DNA of 64,000 nt from the NCBI RefSeq assembly GCF_000350225.1, contig NW_005179000.1, forward strand, positions 165,971 to 229,970. The letters run 5' to 3'. The DNA is from Chondrus crispus. Taxonomy: Eukaryota > Rhodophyta > Florideophyceae > Gigartinales > Gigartinaceae. Position 1 is the first letter of the stretch. Each line of letters starts with the position of its first letter. Positions 55,501 to 64,000 of the stretch are shown here, piece after piece. Under the pieces are notes generated by a model. That model did not search any database, was not told the origin of the DNA, and saw only the letters and a list, made by a program, of their open reading frames with translations. A program made the position numbers and the translations under genes.

Positions 55501-55624
55501 TAGTAGCAGTACGTGGGGGGGCCGCTATGGGGACCGTGGTCGGCGGGTTGAAGGGGGTGGAGCTGAGGGGAGGTTCGTCGCCGATGGCGGCGATTAGCTC
55601 TTCAAGGTTCTTGTTGTTCGCCAT
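52523..55624 (-). CDS. TAF4: TFIID subunit TAF4
   Basis: 1033 aa from ATG at 55624, one exon. The C-terminal region (about 729-1023) is the TAF4 domain: MLLSGPALRTKMQVTAKRYA, the histone-fold helix MEIVSLAVQERLRNLLESL, a long basic coiled coil, and the diagnostic tail LTLRDCIFLMESEQNTRKSS with HIYKWY, matching the LRDLIFCLE end of animal TAF4. An N-terminal helical domain (231-320: VIVGHFCRFAIKTL ... DLIREFKEWYESEFE) holds the place of the TAFH or RST co-regulator-binding domain. Between them lie some 400 residues rich in Lys, Pro, Gly and Ser. TAF4 pairs with TAF12 in the TFIID core and helps recruit Pol II. Two short similar motifs, NLEELIAAIG (6) and NLDELVQYLG (63), are noted. It is the source of the partial copies at 57.4 and 60.3 kb. 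Confidence 0.92.
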   Translation of the reverse strand: MANNKNLEELIAAIGDEPPLSSTPFNPPTTVPIAAPPRTATTNSRPRVANPASQHLNGSVRGNLDELVQYLGSTPGRAVTHPLATPQPQNTQVSPFGVPTVPIMPLQARAQAHARMPNINARAADSKVSAEYRRQQLQAKAIPKREPTASVGGHVRAVTSSAAASSQSAASSARPDITAELNAVMKKTGTSTHARGASRAVPVAGIPQQRMPPGQPAPGQGRPQAAKISQEQVIVGHFCRFAIKTLTKVMEGSPLKQTAEVSLKEHIKKAWAQWVRGHIPRQKLLESVARFVRDSCPQAFGIDLIREFKEWYESEFERQKAQSGRGERKVPQQQFQHVGQQQRRQVVQNKQIPLHIHQMKQQQARSAALQPPGANAKMQYSMPGTVPGRAAVGSKASGKEAQLINPHIVKKEAQLPGKTGGKSISRKTVPSRKTSSPNTPKVGASRAAPGKAPGVRSIGGKSILRPPSTLPAAHVALKGPTATNVPKVSVMGGVAGKAVTGSKGLLANKLPAGLVHKVAPGTKPKGPRKAPVKNAAKTSPLKGAAKSQASKSLSKTISKGSVVRQKPSLPVISGSAGAGSAAVAPGSIKRPFDAGSGSPTGSSMKKPKPTPKASKGPTNRRKAGPFPSSTDPNRPTKPQPARIDTAKGRTGPGTNMGSGGGSALATGKGGSSNSAPGGTGPGTQVRKAKRVDDELNLVNDVVDLDDEVDKLGEDAGVVNTEVIEIIDYDPGMLLSGPALRTKMQVTAKRYALSENISKDAMEIVSLAVQERLRNLLESLKGIARVRIEANKESWNTEYFGQNVHEKLELMREDEERSLTVAAELRVKRKKEQEEREAKKLAGEAEMEEKKIKDASAAAELERKEKIALEKKRKENSSQRDALSGLVAGIDKRRKKPATGKGLAGLAPLLPPITKSGGSRTSGSSLPPIPKLVSSAGGDSMSNKSVGTNGKKIDQLEKLKALCPLVSLGGPRTSSMPGTEPSAKKDVPKPQPKLPLTLRDCIFLMESEQNTRKSSHIYKWYARLNRVRQAVKGK

Positions 55625-56110
55625 GGCGTGGGGAGGGGTGAGGACGACTTTGGATGCTCTTACGAGGGAGAGCTGCGCGGAGGATTCTGCATGCGAGCGG
55701 TGGTGTTAAGGCGGGAGATGGGCTCTGGAGAGGGCGACAGAGGGACAAGAGAGACATGCACCGGGGTTCGGGTGCTGGCAGTGTTGACGTCGACTTTCGG
55801 AGTCGGCACTGCCGCACTGCAGACGCGAATTGCAGACTGAAAAGGGGATTGTGTGAGGACGCCAGAATTGTACTAAAAAATAGAATTTGTGCCAGCCCTA
55901 CAGTTCTCTGGGTTTATGTGTCCTTGTCTCATGCAGTTTAAGTCAACATCAGACTCAACATTTGACGCAGGTGCGGAGATAATGGTGGTATAACTCAGGG
56001 ATTTCTTTGATGTCCTTTCCACGGAAGTACCACCTCATGCTGCCAGAAGGTTGAAGTAAGAGACCGCCCGGATGGGGTAGGGATTTGGATGCTAGTTAGT
56101 TGCAAACCAT

Positions 56111-56335
56111 TCAGGCAGGCAAAAGCCGCTTCTCCGAACTCTGCCGTAAATGCTCGAGTTTTGGCTGCAACTTCTCTACATCCGCGTCACCGTTATCTCT
56201 CAGCCGTTTGAGATGAGCTTCAACCTCTTTCAGAAAAAACATACCCGAGCCATCACCCCGCAAGCTTTGCATAGTCGCAACCAGTATGCCTCCACCACAT
56301 AATACAGCTCCCGTTCCAACCTTCCAGTCCTCGCA
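56111..56335 (-). CDS. Possible last exon of an unrecognised spliced gene
   Basis: A minus-strand frame without its own start codon reads CEDWKVGTGAVLCGGGILVA, then FFLKEVEAHLKRLRDNGDAD and VEKLQPKLEHLRQSSEKRLL ending PA and a stop. The helical, charged pattern is protein-like. Two stops lie directly upstream in frame, so the exon would start near 56328 at an AG (gtgcgag). A frame at 56853-56458 (MAWDSPTIKHLKFLNRC ... GYASMIPCDKVSSGMEG) could be the first exon. The family is unknown, and splice sites are guesses. Confidence 0.3.
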   Translation of the reverse strand, partial: CEDWKVGTGAVLCGGGILVATMQSLRGDGSGMFFLKEVEAHLKRLRDNGDADVEKLQPKLEHLRQSSEKRLLPA

Positions 56336-57059
56336 CCGTCATGCTCAACCCTCGCTCAGCTGACGCGCCCTGCCGTCTCCCACTATTGCGGGCTCTCGTC
56401 TATGGTCTGAAATAGTACCCCCTGATAATTGCCAGGAAGGACATTTTTTTTCCGCTGTCACAAGGCTCGCCCCTTTACAGCGATGAAGCGGACCAGTTTT
56501 CGGCCGAAATCGCACTCGATGATGTGAGTGTAGTATAGTGACAATTTCGCTGATCGAGGCAGCAACCGCTTGCTTGCCCGAGCGGATGCGGTGGCAGGGG
56601 TTGAGGTTTTTAGGAAATAGAATCGATGAGTGATTTGCACAGTCCAAGCGCCCGTTGCGGTGGTATCTTTCGCCAAGGGGTTGTTGCCCTCCATACCTGA
56701 AGACACTTTATCACAGGGTATCATAGAGGCATATCCTAACGCATGCGGTAGATTCACGCTGTAGTTGGGCGGGAACAGTCGCGACTTGGCGGGGAATGGG
56801 GGGCAACGATTTAAAAATTTTAAATGCTTAATTGTCGGTGAGTCCCATGCCACAGCTAGTCGTGAGGTTGACGCGTTCTCGGCCTGTCACACATGTGGGC
56901 GTCGAGAGGTCTAAACCACGACGCTGTATGTGCCGCGGTTGGACATCAAAAATCAGGCCTACGGTAGGTTGGAAGCTGGGGGGTTTCAAGTTGCACGCCT
57001 GGTCGTACGCGAGTACTGTGGGCTTGGAAGTTGGTACAGAACAAGCTGATCTTGTTTAA

Positions 57060-57074
57060 GAGCATCCCCACCGG
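57060..57074 (+). repeat. Solitary Harbinger-like terminus
   Basis: GAGCATCCCCACCGG preceded by TAA matches the left end of the complete Harbinger element (GAGCATCTCCACCGG, 14 of 15). No partner end was found within several kb. Confidence 0.45.
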
Positions 57075-57190
57075 CATGAGCATGGTCCCAACCACGTGTC
57101 TCACACATTGCACCGATTCTGCAAGAGCAAAGTGATTGACAGAGGATAGAAGGTAACTCCTTTCCTGACACTACTGCAAGCCACACATCA

Positions 57191-57249
57191 AACAATACCT
57201 CTCGACCAATTCCCACATAATATGTGGGAATTGGTCGAGAGGTATTGTT
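57191..57249. repeat. Perfect 59-nt palindrome
   Basis: Two 29-nt arms (aacaatacctctcgaccaat with tcccacata, and exact complement) around a single a. One arm is related to unpaired sequence near 60285-60305 (atctcgaccaatgtccacat), the equivalent flank of the TAF4-like gene. Confidence 0.95.
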
Positions 57250-57370
57250 ATACCAGAAATTTTTTTTTGTGTCAGAGTCATATTTTTCTTTTGGGTCAAA
57301 GTGTAGATTTTGGGGCGACACCCGGCCAAAGTGAAATCTACGTGGCTCAAACTCGCTCTCGTACCACTCC

Positions 57371-58012
57371 TTAAACACTCGAATCAGGTCCTGCAGGGCC
57401 GCGGACCGCGCCTGCTGCTGCTTCATTTGGTGGATGTTCAACGGAATCTGTTTGTTCTGCACCACCTGCCTTCTCTGCTGTTGGCCCACATGCTGAAACT
57501 GTTGCTGCGGCACTTTTCTGTTCCCCGGGGCCTGACTGAGCCCTCTGCCGCTCAAACTCGCTCTCGTACCACTCCTTAAACTCTCGAATCAGGTCAATGC
57601 CAAACGCTTGGGGGCAGCTATCTCGCACAAAGCGAGCTACAGACTCGAGCAGCTTCTGCCGCGGAATGTGCCCTCTCACCCACTGAGCCCACGCTTTCTT
57701 AATATGCTCCTTTAAGCTGACCTCCGCTGTCTGTTTGAGCGGGCTTCCTTCCATAACTTCAGTCAGGGTCTTGATCGCAAAGCGGCAAAAGTGACCAACG
57801 ATAACTTGCTCTTGCGAAATCTTAGCCGCCTGAGGACGGCCCTGCCCCGGTGCGGGCTGGCCAGGCAGAATGGGCTGCTGCTGCCTCCCTGCGGCTGGCA
57901 CGGTACGAGAAGCTCCCCCAGCATGGTTTGAAGTGCCAGTTTTCTTCATGACGGCGTTGAGCTCGGCCGTAATATCCGGCCGGGCTGATGAGGCGGCAGA
58001 CAGGAATTTGAA
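57371..58012 (-). pseudogene. Partial, rearranged copy of TAF4 N-terminal region
   Basis: 58012 to about 57550 repeats TAF4 codons for about residues 173-330 (VMKKTGTS ... VIVGHFCRFAIKTLTEVMEG ... DLIREFKEWYESEFERQ) with only a handful of changes. A frameshift at about 57540 moves the rest (KVPQQQFQHVGQQQRRQVVQ, NKQIPLNIHQMKQQQARSAA) to another frame. After AALQ the sequence does not follow TAF4. A second, slightly different copy of DLIRVFKEWYESEFE (57389-57345) appears instead, then unrelated sequence. High similarity means a recent event. Upstream of 58012 homology stops abruptly. The copy is broken and lacks the TAF4 C-terminal domain. Confidence 0.85.
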
Positions 58013-58112
58013 CTGAAGCAGGTGCCGTTGGTTGCGAGAGAGGACTGATTGTTTGTTGCCATGTGTTGCAGTGGTGAAATGGGTACTTCGAAGTAGTACG
58101 TACTTTACGGTA

Positions 58113-58646
58113 CAGGGGGGGGGGGGGGGGGGGGGGGGTCGCGATATACTGTAGTGCTATCTTTGTTAGTGCTAGCTCCGATTTAGTGCTACTCTTCTGC
58201 GGGTGGCACGAATTTTGAGCCAAAAACGGAGGGTCTCCAGAGAGGCAGTTGGATGGACGTACTGCCCGAGAGCCGCTGCCGCTGCGGAAAGATATTATGC
58301 AGTTGCGAACTCGACTAGATACTATGGCGGAAGAAGGCAGGGTCGATGATGCAATTGGACATCTGCAAAAGTGTAGGTTGGCATTTATGGCTGTTAAAAA
58401 AGGAGGAAGTCAATACGACGGCTCGGCAGCTACTAATAGCAGAAATGCTTGAATAGACGGGAGTCTGTGTAGTGAAGATGTAAAGTATGAGTGATGGCGG
58501 CGTCCTGCGAGCGGTCTTTCTGAGCAGTGATGCAAGCAAGTTGCTGCAAAAAAGGCGTGAATCTCAGTATCTTGCAGTGCCTGGTTCGATATAGTGCCGT
58601 TTTCGGCCCACTGACACAGGGTAGCACTATATCGCGACCCCCCCTG
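58113..58646. mobile_element. Small non-autonomous TA-flanked transposon (Tc1/mariner-like MITE)
   Basis: Ends are CAG(n)TCGCGATATA...GTGCTA at 58113 and its complement tagcactatatcgcgaccccc... ending at 58646, with TA on both sides (58111-58112; 58647-58648). The G run is 24 nt at the left end and 7 nt at the right, so the left one has expanded. Length 534 bp. A short frame inside (58249-58452, +) with LDTMAEEGRVDDAIGHLQKC may be the last remnant of an element protein. Confidence 0.75.
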
Positions 58647-58687
58647 TACATCGGGACGGATGATGGTCGACTCCGTCTGTTGTACAG

Positions 58688-59060
58688 TGAAGACATTCGT
58701 AGTTTATTGGTTCTAGTCGGTCACGAGACATCGGCTAAGAGGGGACACACAAAGGCTACGCAAACCATTAAACTGAACTGGAAAACATAAAGAAAACATA
58801 AAGAAAACATAAAGAGAAAAAGACATGATGAGAAAGGAAACTACCAAGAGGGCGGCGCAGCCGGGGCTGGGCGGGCAAGAGAAATAGACATGGCCAGGAG
58901 AGGGGGGCTGGCAAGAGGCTCACGATGGCGCCATAAGTACCACGGAGCAGCGAGGCTGCGAGGTGAGGTACGCTCGGTTGGCTGATAGTAATTACAGCCA
59001 CTCGCTATTCTCCGGGGAGTTTCGCCCCTATACACGCTAGCGTGTACAGAGACGCATACA
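58688..59060 (-). mobile_element. Solo-LTR candidate (373 bp)
   Basis: On the minus strand it starts TGTATGCGTCTCTGTACACG and ends gaatgtcttCA, so it has TG...CA ends, with aataaa 18 bp before the end. acag flanks both sides (58684-58687; 59061-59064), a possible 4-bp target duplication. Fragments of the same repeat lie at 16452, 22440 and 39962. A three-fold aaagaaaacataaag-type tandem is internal (58786-58820). No element body is attached. Confidence 0.65.
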
Positions 59061-59290
59061 ACAGACGGAGCAGTGCTGGGCCAGCACTGCACTGTTGCCC
59101 TTGATTTCTTTCTTTATTCAATGTCCTTTTGAGCGATTGCTATCTCGAAAAACGGAACATGTTAAAGACAGAGCACTGTTGCCAGGCGATGAATAATTCT
59201 AGGCAACACGTGGCACATTTACCGACCGGTGCCGAGAGCCTAGGCCTTAAATCGCGGTGCTGCCAGACAGTGGCGGGCGAAAGACCGGCG

Positions 59291-59345
59291 GAACGAGGAC
59301 GTTGGGCGCGACGGGGACGTTGGGCGCAACGAAGACGTTGGGGGC
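59291..59345. repeat. 18-bp minisatellite, three units
   Basis: (gr)aac-gaggacgttgggcg-type units of 18 bp. Confidence 0.8.
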
Positions 59346-59750
59346 AAGGAGGACAAGGAGTAGGTTGGGCTGTGGATCCGGCCAGGTGATCGACCCGCCC
59401 CCCGAGCAACGTGCACTACTGGATCGTTATACAGGGGGGACTACGGTCGGTCGGAGGGGGACCAAGGGTCGAAAAGTAGGGTTTTTGTAAACGGTCGCAT
59501 TGTCGGGCGGTGGTGGCTGGCGTCTGCTCTGTGGTGAAGGAGAGAGATAGCGGGCAGGGACGGCGGATATCAGTAATATAAGATAGGGGCGGTGGGCATG
59601 TAGTGTAGGGATGGCATCGAGAAGCAAGAGGCGACTTGGAGGTAAAGTTGAGGACTGCCGTACCGTCAGATTATGCGGCGCTCTCGGTCGTGTGCTTGGA
59701 CTGGCTGCCGCTGGCCAACGACGAGAGGGAGGAATGACTGGGAGTCATAT

Positions 59751-59791
59751 GAAGGAATCATCAGAGAAGGAATCATCAGAGAAGGAATCAC
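59751..59791. repeat. 15-bp tandem repeat
   Basis: gaaggaatcatcaga twice in full and a partial third unit. Confidence 0.9.
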
Positions 59792-60066
59792 CACAGACTG
59801 GCCGCTACCTTCGTACAGTACGGCACTGAAACTGAGGTACTGTAGCATTCGCTCAAAAGGACTTTGAAATCAAAACAACGAATGCCGCTCTACATTACAC
59901 TGTACGCATGCAAATGCTTCTACTGTACAGTGTTGTACAATTCTTGAGAATTGTTGAGATCAACGATTGATCCGCATTCATCTGTCCTACGTTGGCATAC
60001 ATCGGAGTCATCGTTTGTAAACCTTGCCGTCCCCAAAAGAAACACGTACTGGAGTTTAGCAAAAAT

Positions 60067-60118
60067 GCGCGGCGAGAATGCGCGGCGAGAATGCGCGGCG
60101 AGAATGCGTGGCGAGAAT
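60067..60118. repeat. 13-bp tandem repeat, four units
   Basis: gcgcggcgagaat four times, the last with one change. It is too short and without spacers for a CRISPR array. Confidence 0.95.
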
Positions 60119-60315
60119 GGTCACACAAAAAAACGCAAGCGAGGTCAGAAATATTCAAGTCATCTTTGCGTCTCGTTCGAACGTGAAACTGGCCACCCAA
60201 CCATTGCACTGACTCTGCAAGAGTAAACTTATTGACACAGTAGTATAGTATAGAAGGTAAATCCTTTTTGATACTACTGTATACATCTCGACCAATGTCC
60301 ACATGTCGGGCCGCG

Positions 60316-60900
60316 TTACAAGTCCGCATTCTGGAAGTGTTGCTCCAGCGGTTCTGCCTTCGCGTCCTCTATCAGCACATTGTGCCGCTGGGACTCCACC
60401 TCGTACCACTCCTTAAACTCTTTAATCACATCGAACCCTGGCGGCAGTGGGCCACTATCACGCACACAGCAAGCGATAGACACCAGCATCTTGTGCCTCG
60501 AGATGTGCCCATCCACCCAATGAACCCACATATTCGTGATGTGCTCCTTCAAGAGCGTTATCACCTGTTGCTTCTGCGGACTTCCTTCCATGATCTCACC
60601 CAATCTCCGTATCGTAAAGTGACAGAAGTGACCAACTATCACCTTTTCTGCTGAAACCTCCACCGCTTGAGAATCATGCGGTTGTGAAGCGGGGGGCTGG
60701 CCAGCGTGCGGGCTTCGCCGTGATGTAGCAGAAGCAGCCTCGTATAAGTTTACTTCTCGCGACCGTGCAGTATTCAATCTCTCCACCATACCGACCAGCT
60801 CAGCCACAATATCTGGCTCTGCTGATGACGCGGCGGATGTGGAGGGCGTGGAGGTGTTGCTGATGACGCTGAGCGGAATTTCATCTAAGTTCCTGTACAT
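60316..60900 (-). CDS. Stand-alone TAF4 N-domain paralogue (194 aa)
   Basis: ATG at 60900, uninterrupted, stop at 60316. It starts MYRNLDEIPLSVIS, recalling the NLEEL/NLDEL motifs of TAF4. Then AEPDIVAELVGMVERLN aligns with TAF4 ARPDITAELNAVMKK, and residues about 86-171 (VIVGHFCHFTIRRLGEIMEG, KEHITNMWVHWVDGHISRHK, FDVIKEFKEWYE) match TAF4 231-320 at roughly half identity. Everything after that domain is absent, including the histone fold. Divergence with a clean open frame suggests an old duplicate kept under constraint. It might compete with TAF4 for activator binding; that is inference. It sits 4.7 kb upstream of TAF4 on the same strand, and its 3' flank is shared with the broken copy at 57.4 kb. 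Confidence 0.75.
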   Translation of the reverse strand: MYRNLDEIPLSVISNTSTPSTSAASSAEPDIVAELVGMVERLNTARSREVNLYEAASATSRRSPHAGQPPASQPHDSQAVEVSAEKVIVGHFCHFTIRRLGEIMEGSPQKQQVITLLKEHITNMWVHWVDGHISRHKMLVSIACCVRDSGPLPPGFDVIKEFKEWYEVESQRHNVLIEDAKAEPLEQHFQNADL

Positions 60901-63022
60901 ACCGTAGTGTGGCCTGGTATCGGCTTTCGGAGGTGGTCACGAGTTAGGGAAGGAACGCGGGTGCGGTTGGGGGCAGGAGGGTGAGAGAGGGAGGGCGAGG
61001 AGCATGGTGGGGCAGGAGTGCACGGTTATTTAACGCTTGCGAGTGGGGCATGAAGAAGTACACCAGTTTCGGATGCGTCGATGGTCTCAAATGCAAGCTC
61101 CACGTCAAGACCGAAAGCTCAGGAGATGCGTTGAATACCTAATAGGATCCTGATGGTATGCGGATGCCTACAGTACAGTTTCCAGTTCATGTTCAAGCCA
61201 TTGGCGGGGGCCTGTCATGGCGATGAGGACCGGAATCTGCGATACTATTACCGGAACAATGTCCAGTATTCGACGCCAGCGAGGCTGTTCCGTAAATTCG
61301 TTAGAAGGGCAGAGGATGACGGGAGCTTCCTTCTTGTGTACGTGCACTCACTCTTGTGGAACGGGTTTATTCGCTCCTGGCTGAAGGGCAGCAACCGCCG
61401 CTCGCTCGAGCACGGTTCTCCCAATAGAAGGGGGCGCCCAAACCCCAAAGAGGAGCGAGACAGTTGATGCTGCAGCCTCAGCCTCTCCTGCGCTGATGAT
61501 GGAATCTACAGTATGCCAGGGGAGTGAGCGGAAAAATTTCGGTAGCGATAACTGGTAACGATAAAAGGCCAGCGCAGTCAAAATTCAGTTCAATTGCGAA
61601 AGGTAGATGAAATTGGACACGGTGTGGTGGGAGCGAAGGGGGGGGGGGAACAGATTTGGACAAGAGGGGCGACATCGACATCGAGAGGTGGCAAGTAATG
61701 TACAGTGCAGGGAAATACTCAGCGGGGAGACAGCGCGGTTACTGGGTGCTCTAATGGAGTTGTTACGCGTGTATGGCGCATAAGATGTGTATGGAGAGGT
61801 AGCGTGCGTTACGGAGGAAGAACGATGCAGGGTGCGGAGCTTCGGGGCTTTCGATAAGTGTCCGGTTTGAGGGAGTCCAATCTGACGAGGATGTGTTCCG
61901 ACATCTCTGGGGACGGTCCCCTCAAAGGGCAACGCGAATGGGATGTCGCCATATAATACATAGTGTAGATAGAGTTGAGTTGAGTCGAAGCGTGTGATGG
62001 GATTTTGCAAGGCACAAGAACCGTGGAATTCCGTTGTATGCCCCTCCACAAGCACGGGCGAAGCGCACGGCGGCAAGGCATTGTTATTGCCAGGTTGAAG
62101 CGGCAGTGCAAGCACGGGCCAAGTCGGGGCGGGCAGCGAGGGGGTAGATGATGCAAATGCGTGCGGGGTCGGGAGTTATGCGCCATTGCAAGACTCGGGG
62201 CTGGTTCAAGTGTACCGCACTCCTTGTCTGTTAACAAGGCCGTACAGAGAGGACTGAAAGCATTGTATGGCGACACGAATACGGTAAGACAAGGTGGTGT
62301 AGCACAGGGTCGGTTTGGGTGGAAACGCACATCGGTAGAAAGGGGTAGGGCAGCTCAATTCGGTAATCTGGAGACTTTTGTACACACGTGCATTCCCACG
62401 ATGACATTGGTAGAAATATTTGCAGGGGCGCGTTTTAAGTATCGGGACAAGCTTGAAGGGGATCTGTAGTTGACTCGGAAAGGCATTTTTGCACAAAACA
62501 CTTTCCGTGGTTGCCGGGGAAGCGGAAGAACGGCTGAAGACGATTCTACAGTAATGGAGGGGCGCATGAAGAAAGAGCAAAGTAGGTCGTAGACAAGCGT
62601 GAAAGGCGGAACATGTGTTTCAGTTACAGTTGTAGCTAGAGGCTATGGATGAAGCAGTGCATGGGAGGACATGCTCGGTGTTCAAGTAGAAAAGATTTTC
62701 AAGTGGACAGCAGGGTGCAAACGGCCAAAATAGAATGACAATTGCGATGTTTCTAAATAGAACATAAACGGATCCTTGGATGAAAGGATTAATCCTCGAC
62801 AAGCCCTAAGGATTACTTGACTACGAACATGACTGGAGGTGGGAGCGGAAGGTGTAAGCGAAAGCGATACAAGGGTATCGTGGGGGATATACTGCTTCCA
62901 GATAAGCCACCGCATTAAGGTTCTGTCACTGGAAGTCGCGAGGCCGCGGCCAGGGTACGAGAGCTTGAACTCTCGCGAGGGAGGTCTGGCCGGAGTGGGA
63001 GGAGTGGGCGTCTGGAAATGGA

Positions 63023-63107
63023 GGCGGAAAAGGGAACGAGGCGGAACGAGCAGAGGCGGAAAAGGGATAGGCGGAAGAGGGAAAGGCGGAAGAGGGAAAG
63101 GCGGAAG
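63023..63107. repeat. Purine-rich minisatellite
   Basis: aggcggaa(a/g)aggga-type units of 12-15 bp, about six copies. Confidence 0.8.
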
Positions 63108-63732
63108 TAGCCTTTTCACTTGTAACTGACATCAGTTCTGATATCTCTCTTGTTTCGGCGGGGCGGCGGTACCCTTCGAAGGGTATAGATATGCCAAGCG
63201 GGGGGGGGGCAGGGCGGGTCGGCGAGTTTGCAAGAAAGAGCAAGAGAGTTTATTATTTTTCTATATGGCGGGCTTGCAATCGTCCGCCGGCGCAAGTGCG
63301 ACACGTGTGTCACGTGTGAATAGTGGTGCACGAATACGGACAGATGTTGAGGGTAGCCGCACGACGCCGCAAGAAGCCAGGCTGCCTTTCTCAGCCACGA
63401 GGACACAGGTACACGTAGAGCTACGGCTGGCAGGAGCAGAAGCCCAGCAGAAGCAGGGAGTGCTGGAAGTGATCGGGTCGCAACTGTCACAGAGCACTGC
63501 AGTATTGGAAAAGGCTGCGTCTGCGACATCTGCCGCCCCGCCAACGTCCCTTGCCATTACTGCGCATCCGAACTGTGCACCGGCCCTTGTAGTGCACAAC
63601 ATCACTTGGCCCGCCATCGGGACACGCGTCCCTACAGTACCCCGTTTTTCAAATCTTTCTGCACCCACCCCCGGAATGGCCACCCACCCAGCACCCTATC
63701 AATCACCACCGCCGACAACCACTACCCAAGGG

Positions 63733-63828
63733 TAGTGCCACCCGTAATACGGCCCGCAACAAACCCTCTTGCGCCTGTTGAAGGGTACAGTAGTGCCACC
63801 CGTAATACGGCCCGCAACAAACCCTCTT
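63733..63828. repeat. 38-bp direct repeat, 58-bp period
   Basis: tagtgccacccgtaatacgg with cccgcaacaaaccctctt occurs at 63733-63770 and 63791-63828 without change. Confidence 0.95.
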
Positions 63829-64000
63829 TCCGCCCTCTTTCCGCCGCAGACAGTCTTCGCGCCCAGCCTTGACCCCGAGGTGCGCACCCACATCACCCAC
63901 ATCTCTCGCATCCACAAATCTCCACACAGCATTAACCCAAATCCCCCCCCCCCTCCGTTACCTCGGCCTCCAAATCCCCACAAAACCCCCCAGCCGGAGT

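Larger units (their letters stand above)
60901..64000. other. Region with no recognised gene
   Basis: Many short overlapping frames on both strands, none with a known motif. The longest sensible ones are 62839-63129 (+, Gly/Arg-rich end caused by a repeat) and 63265-63735 (+, 156 aa, Ala/Thr/Pro-rich, ATG start). The latter might be a real small protein but has no support beyond length. Confidence 0.45.

Noticed and set aside
60067..60118. Possible CRISPR-like array
   Set aside because: Four 13-bp head-to-tail units without spacers: a minisatellite in eukaryotic DNA.
62930..63000. tRNA-like hairpin near gagcttgaactctcgcgagg
   Set aside because: It has an anticodon-arm look but no acceptor stem, A box or GGTTCRANNCC B box in the right order.

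Overview
The window reads as nuclear DNA from a eukaryote with compact, mostly intron-poor genes set in a large excess of transposable elements. The organism is probably a red alga of the florideophyte type (Chondrus-like). That is an inference from three things: TE content (Harbinger, Helitron, DIRS-like, Tigger), very short introns (93 and 95 nt) in one gene, and a bacterial/plastid-type aromatic amino acid permease with a transit-peptide-like leader. No rRNA, tRNA or CRISPR array was found. A run of Ns (30412-31013) is an assembly gap.

Layout. 1-4.9 kb: nothing recognisable. 4.9-12.9 kb: decayed, palindrome-rich dispersed repeats (modules A and B) with two small possible ORFs. 12.9-15.7 kb: a broken transposase-like gene followed by a YqaJ-like nuclease region. 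16.4-21.6 kb: a decayed DIRS-like retroelement (RT, RNase H and a post-RNase H block) followed by further copies of modules A and B. 22.4-24.2 kb: a frameshifted DDE transposase of the Harbinger/IS5 type. 25.2 kb: an isolated Helitron-like 3' end. 25345-28833: a complete PIF/Harbinger element (3489 bp, TAA target duplication, two intact ORFs). 28.8-31.9 kb: GC-rich broken genes, one Kelch-like. 31.9-32.3 kb: a duplicated block holding the left end of a Tigger/pogo element, cut by a Helitron that fills 32.3 to about 38 kb (Rep and PIF1-like helicase, split by one UGA and one frameshift), with a C2H2 zinc-finger ORF just upstream of it. 38.7-40.0 kb: the second copy of the block, with a truncated Tigger transposase ended by an LTR-like repeat. 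40458-42471: a 2 kb element with terminal inverted repeats, of unknown class.

Host-type genes lie in the right half: a two-PHD-finger protein (42.5-44.2 kb), a three-exon probably plastid-targeted aromatic amino acid permease (44.8-46.4 kb), and TAF4, the TFIID subunit (52.5-55.6 kb). A second Harbinger-type element (48202-52120) sits between the permease and TAF4. Upstream of TAF4 are two partial copies of its N-terminal region: a broken chimeric copy at 57.4-58.0 kb and an intact 194-aa stand-alone protein at 60.3-60.9 kb. The rest of 56-64 kb holds a possible hidden exon, a perfect 59-nt palindrome, a small TA-flanked MITE, a solo-LTR candidate and minisatellites.

The most unusual things are the TAF4 N-domain copies beside their parent gene; module A hairpins whose sequence differs between copies while pairing is kept; the transposase/YqaJ composite; and a Helitron whose empty insertion site can be read from a paralogous block in the same window.
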